A stretch of 64,000 nucleotides of DNA, from positions 16,012 to 80,011 of the forward strand of contig CAQPBJ010000009.1 in assembly GCA_948852945.1 (NCBI GenBank). Direction: 5' to 3'. Position 1 is the stretch's first letter; every line of letters starts with the position of its first letter. Positions 1 to 9,600 of this stretch are shown piece after piece. The translations under genes and the position numbers were made by a program. This DNA is from an uncultured Clostridia bacterium (GTDB taxonomy: Bacteria; Bacillota; Clostridia; TANB77; CAG-508). The notes beneath the pieces are model-generated. The model was not told where the DNA came from. It searched no databases and saw only the letters and a program-made list of their open reading frames with translations.

Positions 1-3000
1 TCATATATAAATTTATTTTTTCTGATGGTGTTTGCACTTTAATTATTGATGTTTTTTGTTCCCAATATTCTTCTACGTCTTTTAATGCTTTTTCTACGTT
101 CTCGTTTTCTACGTATTTCTCTGTATTTTTTCCTAATATAAAATTTATTGTTTTTCTTTCAAATGGTTTTAATTCTGTTTCAATTTCTACAATTAAGGTA
201 TTTTCGTTTAAAATGTTTTCATTTTGATTTATACAAAGCTTTATTTTTTCATTTGAAGTTATTTCTATTATTTCATTAAAGTGACTTTTGCAAATATTTT
301 CTAGATAGACTGTATTATCTTTTTGCTGTGCTTTAATTCTACCTAAGCTTGAGTTTTTGTTTTCTCCTAAACTTAGATTTAATATATATTGAATAGATAT
401 TTTTTTTGATTCTTTTTCTTTATTTTTTAATTTTATATTATTGATTTTTATAGTATCTTCTATTGGTATAAATATTGTATTTTCTTGTATTATGCTATTA
501 TTTATTTGTTTAAATATGCTATATCCTATTCCGAATTTGACTTGATATTTATTTTTATTTTCTGAATTTCCTAAATACCAATATTCTTTTTTATTTCTAT
601 CTCTTACTAGAATTTTTTCTGGACTAAAGTCTTGTATGCTGTCATTTTCCCAATGTGTTATTCTTTGCAATCTACTGTTTTTGTACCATGTATATCCACC
701 GCAATTCTCTGTTACAACTGTTCCCATTTCTTTATTTGCCATTATATTGCTCCATGCTCTTGGTGGAATTTTTTCTTCATCTATATCTATAATATATTCA
801 TTTTCTGTGAATCCCCCATAGGTATTATTAAATTTAGTTTCTTCTAATTGAATATTTTCTGTTGTTTCACTTAATTTGTATTTTTCTATTTTTTCATTTT
901 TGAATTTCTTTTCTATTTCTTCTAAATTTTCTTTTACGCTTCCTATATTTCCTTTTATTGTTATATTGGCTATTGCTTGAATGTTTTCGATATCTTCTTT
1001 TGATATTTCACTACTGTTTAATATATATATTTGATTATTTCTCAGATAATCTATTCTATGGTTTTCAATGCTTTCATTTATACCATCTTTTATAAAGGTT
1101 TCATAACTTACTTTTTCTAAATTTAATATTATTAAATCTATTTTTATATTTTTCACTTTAAAAAATTCTATTGTTTCTAGTAATTCGTCTAGTACGTATA
1201 ATTCCTCTATTCTTTTTATTTCTAATAATATTATTGGACTGTCTCCTGAAATACCAAATTTCCAGATGTCTTCTATTTTGAATGTTTTTGTGTTTTGTTT
1301 TGGTATATTCTTTTGAAGCAAGTGCCCAAGTAGCTTTTGATTGTCTTCTATTAAGTCTGATGTTACTTCTAAAAATTTAATTTCTTCTTCACTTTTTGCT
1401 TTTGATACTTCTAACATATTTTCTATTTTTTCTTTTGTTATATTATTTAAATAGTTCTTTATTTCTTCTTTATCTTCTGATATTTGTAGTATTATATCTA
1501 TTTCTTCCTTAGCTTGTTTTTTTATTTTTTTGTTTATTTTAAATGCTATTATAGGTTCTACTGTTTGTTTTATTTTACTTTCTAGTTTGCTTGATTTTTC
1601 TACTGCTTTTGGAATATTTTTGTTTCTTCCTATAAATTTTTCTTTGTCTATTTCAAATTCAAAATCGTCTTCTTCTACAATTTTTATTCCTAAATATATA
1701 TTTTTATTTTTTCTTGAACATATTAATATTTTTTCTTTTTCACAGTATTCAAAATCTAAAAACATATTATTGTATGTTGGGTGTGCTATATCTTCTTCTA
1801 TTTTTGATAATAGTGGCTCAAAATATATATATGTTTCTATTTCTTGATCTTTGTTTCCTTTGTTAGATAATATTATTTTTCTTACTTCGGCAGCTTCATC
1901 TGTTGATAAAAATGAGGTTACATCTGTTTCTATATCTCCTTCTTTTTGCATAAATTCATTTTTATATTGTGTGAATATTGTTTTTTCGTTTGAATATGTG
2001 CTCCATATTTTTTGTGTATCTAATCTTTTGAAATATACGCCTATTCCTTGATTTATATCATTTCTGAATTTATATCTATTTATTTGTATATCTTTATATT
2101 TGCTATATCCTTCTCCATTATTGCTTATGATATTTGTATAATTTCCACTCGATATTGCATTAAATCTTTTTATTTTCTCTTTTTTCGTATATTGTATTTG
2201 TTTATCTTCATATATATTAGTATATTTTCCTTTCGTTATTTTGTTTCTTGTTTCTTTTGATAATACTACTGTTTCTGGCATTCTTTCATTTAATAATATT
2301 TTTACCGCTTCTATTTCTGGATTTTCTATAAATCTTTTCTTTAATATATTTTTATTTAAGGTATTGTTTATTGTGTTTAAAATTAGTCCTTGGTGGTGTG
2401 CCATATATGTTTGTACTGGTTCATATTCTTTTTTATTTACTATTCTTTCTTTTGTAAAATCTAGTGAATCAAAAAATCCATATTTCCATCTCATTTTGTA
2501 TTTTTCTAAGTTCTTCAAGTTTTTTATTACTTCTTGTTGGTCATATTCTAAAAATAATACACTCGCATATGGAGCTACTACTAATTCATCTTCTAATCCT
2601 CTTTTTAGTCCTAATCCTGGTATTCCAAATGCTTTATACTGATAATTTCCTTGAAGATCTTTTAAACAATATGCAGATTCTGATATTCCCCAGGGTACTT
2701 GATTTTGATATGCATATCTTTTCTGTACTTCTTTTGCAAATTTGCAAGATTCATCTATTAAACTTCCTTCAGGAACGTCTATAATTAGATTTGGCATTAG
2801 ATATTCAAATGCGGTTCCTGACCATGATATAAGTCCTTTATATCCATTTATAGATGTTAGAGTTCTACTTAAATTTATCCAATGTTTATATTTTATATCT
2901 TTTTTTGCTATTGCGACGAGACTTGCTTGTCTTGCTTCTGATGCTAAAAAGTCATAATACGAGTCATTTAATATATTGTTATTGATGTCAAAACCTATTG

Positions 3001-6000
3001 AAAATAATCTGTTCTTTTTGCTATATAGATATTTAAAATCTGTTTCGTTTATAATTTTGTTAACTTTCTGTTTTAATTCTTCTTTACTATTTTTTTCTTC
3101 TAAAAAGCTTTTAAGAACATACATATAACCTATAAAATTTCCACTATCTACTGTTGATACATATTCTGGTTTTAATGGTATCAGTGTCTTTATGTTATAC
3201 CAGTTATATAAATGTCCATTCCATTTTTTTAATTTTTCTATTGTTTGTAATACTTTTTCTATTTTATTTATTGCACCTTCTAAGCTTATAAAGTTCATAT
3301 CATATGCTGATATTATTGATAATATTTCTAATCCAATATTTGTTGAAGAAGTTCTATTTACAAATTTTTCTTTTCTTCCTAATTGAAAATTGTCTGGCAC
3401 TAAATAATTATTTTCTTCTGTTATTGTGTCTTCAAAATATTTCCAGGTTTCTAATGCTACTTTTTCTAAATATTCTTTTTCTGGTTTTGGTATTTTTTTT
3501 ATGATTTTGTTTTCTATACTAATTTTCCATGCTATATATGGTGCTAAAATCCATAATGTTCCTAATACCATCCCTACTGGATTTAGTGTTCCAAACATTA
3601 TTATTCCTACTATTATATTGAAGGCCATTTTCTTACAATGATTTTCAAGAGTATTTTCTAAACTTTTATCTACACTCTCTGACGTCTTCCATTCTAATAG
3701 TTTTCTTTTTATTTTTAACCTATATAGACTTTTGAATATTGCAGATAAGCTATTATAGCTGTTGCTTGGCATAAAGCTTAATTCTATACTATTTCTTAAT
3801 ATACTTCCTGGAATTCCTGAATAATTTTTGCTAAATACTTTATCTGCATATATTTTTTCTTCTGTCATACTCTTTTTAAATACTATTTTGTTTATTACTT
3901 CTAATATGCTTTCTAAAAATATTGCTATTACCGCTATGCTAAAAGTCACTAAATTAAATTTAAATATTGATAGTATTAATAGGGCTAAATTAAGTGGTAT
4001 AAATGTACTTCTTATTAGGTTATCAAAAATTTTAAATCTATTAATTCCATTTAGTTTTTTATTTTCTGACCAAGTAGCAATTTGCCAATCTCCTCTAATC
4101 CATCTATTTTCTCTTTCTAAATTTGATAAATATCTTTTAGGGTATGAATCTAACAAAACGACATCTGTTAATAGTCCACATTTTAAATAGTTTCCTTCTA
4201 TAAGATCATGACTTAATATTCTGTTTTCTGGAAACTTGTTTTTTATTATTTTTTGATATACTTCTAAGTCGTATATTCCTTTTCCTGTATATATTCCTTC
4301 TTTAAAACAGTCTTGATATATATCTGATATATTGTTTGTATAAAAATCTATTCCTGGAGTACTTGAGAATATTTTAGTATATATCGTCTTTTTAGAGTCT
4401 TCTAAACTTATTCCTATTCGTGGTTGCATGATTCCATATCCTTGTGTTACTATTTCGTCTTCTATTATTGGTTTATTTAGAATGTGTGACATGGCTCCTA
4501 CTAGCTTTTGTGCTGAGTCTATAATTAAATTTGTATCTGAATCTAAGGTTATTACATATTTTATTTTTTCTTCGAAATTTTCTAAAGTGTTTGCTATAAA
4601 TGTTCCTTTATTTTCTTTTAGTAGAATATTATTAAATTCGATTAGTAATCCCCTTTTTCTTTCCCAGCCCATATAACAAGTCTCTTGTGGATTCCATACC
4701 CTTTTTCTATATACAAAATTAAATTTGCTTGTTTTATTATATTTTTCATTTAATCTTTTTACTTCTTCTTTTCCACTTTTTATTATTTCTTGGTCTTCTT
4801 TTTCCACTTCTCTTTCAGATGTTGTGCAATCTCCTAGCAGTGTAAAATATATATTTTCATCTTCATTTGCTAAATAATATACTTCTATTTTTTTCATCAT
4901 TTCTTTGACTTTTTCTTCATTATCTAATATGCATGGAATTACGACCATTGTTTTGCTTTCATCTGCTATTCCATTTTCGTAATTTATTTTCGGTAATTTG
5001 CTTTGTTTTATAATATGTCTTAATATATTATTTAAGCTGTTTTTCCATATCTCATATATTGGAACATACATAATTATTGCTAAAATTAATTTTAATAAAT
5101 CTGTTAGGTGTATTTGTGTTGTTATGATTAAATCTATAATTAGTGGAATTATAAACATTTGTATTAGATATAATCGTGATATTGTTTTTTTATTAACTTT
5201 TTTTACTTCTTTTTCTAATATTCTTTCTCTTAGTTCATATTTTCCTTCATCTATTAAATAGTAACCTACATGTGATTTTTTGTTTTCTTTTTCTTCTTTA
5301 TATCTTGAAGATAATTTTATTATTTCTTCTGATATATATATTTCAGATATTTTTGTTTTTTCTGATAATTTTTGTATTTCTTGCCTATACATTTCTTTTG
5401 TTTCTTCTGTTTGCTTTTTGAATATTCCGCTTGGATCACTGTTTAATAATTCTTCTACTTTGCTTGTTTGATTAAATACTTCTTTTAAATTTATTCTATT
5501 TATTTTCTTTATTGATGTAATACATAATCCCATTTTTATTTTTAGTGTTGCTACATATAAGTGTTCTGTTTTTACTATTTCATCTATATCTAATCCTATC
5601 TTTTTTACTTGCCTTTCTAATACTTCTAGATAAGGTGCTCCTTTGGTTCCTATTCTTCTTAATTTATATGTCATGTATTCTATAAAGGTTTGGTTTATAT
5701 CATTATTGGCTACTTTACTTTTAACATTTTTTACAAAGGTTCTATCTTTATATGATTTTATTTCTATTAATCTTTCATAGATATTTTCTACTTTATATTT
5801 TTGAATTTGGGAATAATATATTTTTTTGCAGATTTCTGAAATTTCTTGTATTAATGCTATCTGCATGAACTCGCCTATTTTCCATATTTCTTTCATGGTT
5901 AATATTTTTCTAGTTTGATAACTTTGTATTGCTTTTATTATTTTTGTTTCTGAGATATTTTCTTCACTAAATGCTACAATTTCACTTGCTAACACGTATG

Positions 6001-6349
6001 CTCTACTAAAACCTTTATATTTTCCGCTCGCTATTCCTGGTAATTGCGTGTATTCTTTTTTGGTTAATGATTTTTCTATGTTTTTAACTGTTTCTTCTAT
6101 GATATAAAAATTATCTAAAATCCATTCTCCTGCTGAATGTATTTTTATTCCTAATTTTAAGTGCTCATTTAATAGTTCATATGTTTTTACAATATTTTCA
6201 TAATTTTCTTTTAATTTTTGAATTGGATATGTGATACTTTCTGATTTTTCTTTTATTACATGTTCTTCTGCTCGTTGTTTTAAATATTTTTCTAGTTGTA
6301 TTTCTTCTAAGGAAGTACCTTTAATGTTCAGATACTTGTAGTTATTCAT
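1..6349 (-). CDS. Cyclic beta-1,2-glucan synthase-like protein (NdvB family), C-terminus beyond window
   Basis: Uninterrupted minus-strand frame of about 2116 codons from an ATG with an AGAGGAG ribosome site; it leaves the window without a stop. Visible in order: an alpha-helical N-terminal region; membrane segments near residues 415-460; a GT84-type glycosyltransferase core with LDSDTN (~600) and RENRWIRGDWQ (~750, the QxxRW signature); more membrane segments (~785-840); a glycoamylase-like region (~1030-1330); then GH94-type carbohydrate-binding beta domains, with CGGYTWYKNSRLQRITHWEND as the characteristic stretch. The last residues in the window resemble the linker before the GH94 phosphorylase catalytic domain, which would lie off the edge. 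The family makes cyclic or linear beta-1,2-glucan from UDP-glucose at the membrane. The architecture is clear; the product is inferred. Confidence 0.88.
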   Translation of the reverse strand, partial: MNNYKYLNIKGTSLEEIQLEKYLKQRAEEHVIKEKSESITYPIQKLKENYENIVKTYELLNEHLKLGIKIHSAGEWILDNFYIIEETVKNIEKSLTKKEYTQLPGIASGKYKGFSRAYVLASEIVAFSEENISETKIIKAIQSYQTRKILTMKEIWKIGEFMQIALIQEISEICKKIYYSQIQKYKVENIYERLIEIKSYKDRTFVKNVKSKVANNDINQTFIEYMTYKLRRIGTKGAPYLEVLERQVKKIGLDIDEIVKTEHLYVATLKIKMGLCITSIKKINRINLKEVFNQTSKVEELLNSDPSGIFKKQTEETKEMYRQEIQKLSEKTKISEIYISEEIIKLSSRYKEEKENKKSHVGYYLIDEGKYELRERILEKEVKKVNKKTISRLYLIQMFIIPLIIDLIITTQIHLTDLLKLILAIIMYVPIYEIWKNSLNNILRHIIKQSKLPKINYENGIADESKTMVVIPCILDNEEKVKEMMKKIEVYYLANEDENIYFTLLGDCTTSEREVEKEDQEIIKSGKEEVKRLNEKYNKTSKFNFVYRKRVWNPQETCYMGWERKRGLLIEFNNILLKENKGTFIANTLENFEEKIKYVITLDSDTNLIIDSAQKLVGAMSHILNKPIIEDEIVTQGYGIMQPRIGISLEDSKKTIYTKIFSSTPGIDFYTNNISDIYQDCFKEGIYTGKGIYDLEVYQKIIKNKFPENRILSHDLIEGNYLKCGLLTDVVLLDSYPKRYLSNLERENRWIRGDWQIATWSENKKLNGINRFKIFDNLIRSTFIPLNLALLILSIFKFNLVTFSIAVIAIFLESILEVINKIVFKKSMTEEKIYADKVFSKNYSGIPGSILRNSIELSFMPSNSYNSLSAIFKSLYRLKIKRKLLEWKTSESVDKSLENTLENHCKKMAFNIIVGIIMFGTLNPVGMVLGTLWILAPYIAWKISIENKIIKKIPKPEKEYLEKVALETWKYFEDTITEENNYLVPDNFQLGRKEKFVNRTSSTNIGLEILSIISAYDMNFISLEGAINKIEKVLQTIEKLKKWNGHLYNWYNIKTLIPLKPEYVSTVDSGNFIGYMYVLKSFLEEKNSKEELKQKVNKIINETDFKYLYSKKNRLFSIGFDINNNILNDSYYDFLASEARQASLVAIAKKDIKYKHWINLSRTLTSINGYKGLISWSGTAFEYLMPNLIIDVPEGSLIDESCKFAKEVQKRYAYQNQVPWGISESAYCLKDLQGNYQYKAFGIPGLGLKRGLEDELVVAPYASVLFLEYDQQEVIKNLKNLEKYKMRWKYGFFDSLDFTKERIVNKKEYEPVQTYMAHHQGLILNTINNTLNKNILKKRFIENPEIEAVKILLNERMPETVVLSKETRNKITKGKYTNIYEDKQIQYTKKEKIKRFNAISSGNYTNIISNNGEGYSKYKDIQINRYKFRNDINQGIGVYFKRLDTQKIWSTYSNEKTIFTQYKNEFMQKEGDIETDVTSFLSTDEAAEVRKIILSNKGNKDQEIETYIYFEPLLSKIEEDIAHPTYNNMFLDFEYCEKEKILICSRKNKNIYLGIKIVEEDDFEFEIDKEKFIGRNKNIPKAVEKSSKLESKIKQTVEPIIAFKINKKIKKQAKEEIDIILQISEDKEEIKNYLNNITKEKIENMLEVSKAKSEEEIKFLEVTSDLIEDNQKLLGHLLQKNIPKQNTKTFKIEDIWKFGISGDSPIILLEIKRIEELYVLDELLETIEFFKVKNIKIDLIILNLEKVSYETFIKDGINESIENHRIDYLRNNQIYILNSSEISKEDIENIQAIANITIKGNIGSVKENLEEIEKKFKNEKIEKYKLSETTENIQLEETKFNNTYGGFTENEYIIDIDEEKIPPRAWSNIMANKEMGTVVTENCGGYTWYKNSRLQRITHWENDSIQDFSPEKILVRDRNKKEYWYLGNSENKNKYQVKFGIGYSIFKQINNSIIQENTIFIPIEDTIKINNIKLKNKEKESKKISIQYILNLSLGENKNSSLGRIKAQQKDNTVYLENICKSHFNEIIEITSNEKIKLCINQNENILNENTLIVEIETELKPFERKTINFILGKNTEKYVENENVEKALKDVEEYWEQKTSIIKVQTPSEKINLYM

Positions 6350-6441
6350 TAAAATATCTCCTCTTTATGAATTGTTTTCTTTTAGTTGATATTTTTTCCA
6401 GTTTTCTAATATATATTCATTTAAATTGCTTTATTTAGCTT

Positions 6442-6698
6442 AAAAAATGATGTCCTAGAATATATTTTTTTCTTTTGGTATATTAATATCATAATCACTA
6501 ATACTTATTTTGATAAATTGCGCTAGCGACCAAACGTAATGAACGAAGTGAGTGGAGTGCGAATTTGAGCAATCTACAATATAAAAACGGAGTTTTTTAT
6601 TCTGGAGATTGCGAAGAGCAAAATTTATTAAAATAAGTATTAGTGATTATGATTGTAGTGTCAAAAAAAGATGCCCTATTTCTAGGACATCAATTTTT
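6442..6698. repeat. Nested palindromic element (MITE-like) of about 257 bp
   Basis: Three nested inverted repeats share one centre. Outer arms are 6442-6460 and 6680-6698 (about 17/19 matching); middle arms are 6488-6519 and 6622-6653 (31/32 matching); inner arms are about 6569-6588 and 6592-6612. No ORF lies inside. The right outer arm is also part of the terminator of the surface-protein gene, as if an element duplicated or split a terminator hairpin. It fills most of the gap 6350-6699. The ndvB-like gene must start transcription left of, or inside, this element. Transposon-derived origin is inferred from symmetry alone. Confidence 0.6.
6663..6691 (-). terminator. Intrinsic terminator of the surface-protein pair
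   Basis: Read on the minus strand: GATGTCCTA, a GAAA loop, TAGGGCATC, then seven T. It lies 9 bases after the stop of the 1727-aa surface-protein gene. Confidence 0.85.
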
Positions 6699-6699
6699 A

Positions 6700-9600
6700 T
6701 TATTTATTTAATAATTTTATTTTTTCTTTTTTATAATGAGGTTTTCTGTTTATTATTACAATTCCTGCTGCTAAGATTATTCCTGTTATTGCTATTATAA
6801 TATAACTATTTTTCTCATTATATTCTCTTACTGAAATACCTGTAGGTTCTGTTAATGTTACATAGCTTGGTGAATCTGTATCTCTTTCTCCGTTTAGATG
6901 TAGTACATTTGATCCTACTGTTACTTCTTTTCCTCCATGATAATCTGTAACTACGTTTCCGTCTTTATATCCTGTTGCTGCTACGAATTCTCCTCTAGCT
7001 ACTTGTGCATTTCCTGGAACTGATAATTCGTCTCTTCTTCCTACTGTATTTGAATATTTTACTATTTCAGCTATATTGTTATATAAATCATTATTAGAAT
7101 TTTCTTCTGTTAATTGTTTTGTTAGAACAACTCTTATTTTTCCGCTTGATTTCTTTCCTTCTCCTTCAGCTGCTGCACTTGGTACTAATTTTGTTATTGC
7201 TGATGGGTTTTCTTCTTCTGGTCTTGATAATAAAACATTTCTCTTTCCGTCAGAAATATAAGCTTTTTCTTTTGAGTCTAATAATAATTTTTCTCCGTTT
7301 TTTTCTGTATATACTTCATTTGCTAGTATTTTATTTTCTTTTAGATATTCTATTGTTGCTTCATCCCAGCTACTATTTTCTATTAATGTATTGCTGTCTT
7401 TATCTGATGATGCATCATTATCAATGTAATCAATAATTTGTTCTACTTTTGTTGTTACTATTTTGTCTCCGTCATTGTTTTGATTATTATAGTAGTTTAG
7501 TCCTACATAATCACCATATGTAATTAATTCTCCTGATACGTATGGTACAGATTTTTCTAATTCTAATACTTTCTCTAAAATTTCTTTTGATGTTTCATAA
7601 GATGCAATTTTTCCTGTCCAATCAACTTCTGAATTATTTGTTACTTTGATTTGATATTCAATTTTTAATGTTGTTCCTGTTTTGTAATCGCTTTCCATTG
7701 GTATATATTCAAAGCCTTGAACATTTCCTGCTGTATCTAAGTGAACTAATTTATCTACATATTGATTGTCTTTATTTTCTTTGTCTATGGTTCCATCTTC
7801 TTTATATGATACGCTTAGTAATAATTCTTTTCCATCTTCTTTATATAGTGATATTTTTGAAATTTTCTTTTCTAAATCAATTGCTGTCTTAGATCTTCTT
7901 TCTAATCCAAAGTCTATATTCTTAACTGTATATGTGTATTCTTTTAGTCCATCTACTATTTTTACTGTTCCGTAGTCTATATAATCTTGGTGTTCTATTT
8001 CAATATTTAGTTTTGCTGTATTTGCTACCATTTGAGTATTTTCAATTAATTTAGTATGGTTTACTGACTGATCAGCACTTTCTAATATAGTACCAATTTG
8101 ATTATCAATATCTTTTGAATATGCTATAACTTTCATTCTTTGTAATTCATAGTCTCTTGCGTCTGATATTCTTGCATCATTTAATTTTGATGTTTTTAAA
8201 TCTTGCCATTCGTTATCTAATGTGCTTGTTCCATCTTCATTTAGCATATTTACTTGGTAAGCTGTATTTTTGTAGTCTTGACCATTGTAGTAAATGTTTG
8301 CTTCTTTATTACCATATTTAAATCTTACTACGTAGTTTCCTGCTACCATACCTTTTAAGTCATAATATCCGTTTGCATCTGTTGATACATTCTTTAATCT
8401 ATATTGTTTCTTCTCTTCTGCTGTTAAATCTGGGAAATCGTCTTCTGTCCATATTTTTTCATATTCTATTCCGTCTATTTGGATTTTTTCTACTATTTGT
8501 ACATCAATGTCTTTTGCTCTTAGTTCTCCGTCTTCCATTAGACCGTTTCCAACTTTTTGGTTGTATAATAAATCAACTGCTTCTTTATCTTCCCAAACAT
8601 TTCCGTTTATTTCTCTGTTATATCCATATAATTTGATATCTGTTGCTGGTGCTGATTCTGTATCATCTTCATACCATTCTTTTACATTTCTCTTTAAGTC
8701 AATATTATCTGGTGCTGAGTCTCTGTCTATAATACCTGCAACTTTTCCATTTTTATAGAATGTTGAATAGTTTGCAATTTCTGCTACGTTATTCTTTTCT
8801 CCTAATAAGTTTGGTCTGTCTGAGGTTCCTTTATATCCATTTTGGTCAACTTCAAATGTTATGAACATTTCTAGTTGATCTCCAGCAGATAGTTTTGTGT
8901 CTTCAAATGCTGTTATTGTTAATTTTTTGTAGTCATTATTTACTTTTCTATTTGTATCATTGCATTTAAATTTGTTCATTCCATCTGACCAATATGTATA
9001 TTTAGCTACTTCGTCTGCTTTTACTATTCTATAGTATGGTTGTTCTGCAACTACTTTATTTACTCTTTCTTGGTCATTGTTTAATACATTTGCTTTGATA
9101 TCTTCATTTACTAATGTAAATGTTCTATCATAATAATCATTTAATTGATTTATTGTTGCTAATAAATCGTTTTCTGCTGAACTTTCATTATTAACTGCAA
9201 TTCTATATGTTAAGTATACTTTTAAGTCTGTGTCTGCTTTTATTTTTCTTACTGCTTCTGCGCTTGTATTATATACTGTTGAACGATATTCATAGTCAGA
9301 GCTATGTAAGTCTATAGTGTATCTTCCTATTTTACATGCTTCGATTTGAATTTCTAATGCTTCTTTGTTTGCTTCTTCTTCAACATCTACATATTTATTA
9401 TATTTTTTTGTAATTTCTTTTTCATTTACTAATATTTCAGCTTTGTATAAGTCTTTAAATACTGATAAATCTGTTTTTTCTCTTTCTTTTACTGCTAAGT
9501 TAATATGTAGCATATAATCATATATTGTTTGGTATGTTGTTGTTCTTCCTGTTTCATCTTCTATAACGCTTAATTCTACAACGTCATCTGCTTCACTTAC

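Noticed and set aside
6360..6441. About 19 open codons just upstream of the NdvB-like gene (NEYILENWKKYQLKENNS, then stop) that look like the end of a lost gene
   Set aside because: Too short to separate from chance, with no start and no homologue I can name. Could be a remnant cut by the palindromic element.
632..6800. Many plus-strand ORFs of 60-130 codons across the first 6.3 kb
   Set aside because: They are antisense shadows of the continuous NdvB-like frame: hydrophobic, Phe/Leu/Ser-rich, and without ribosome sites. The same applies opposite the surface, PBP-flanking and late phage genes.
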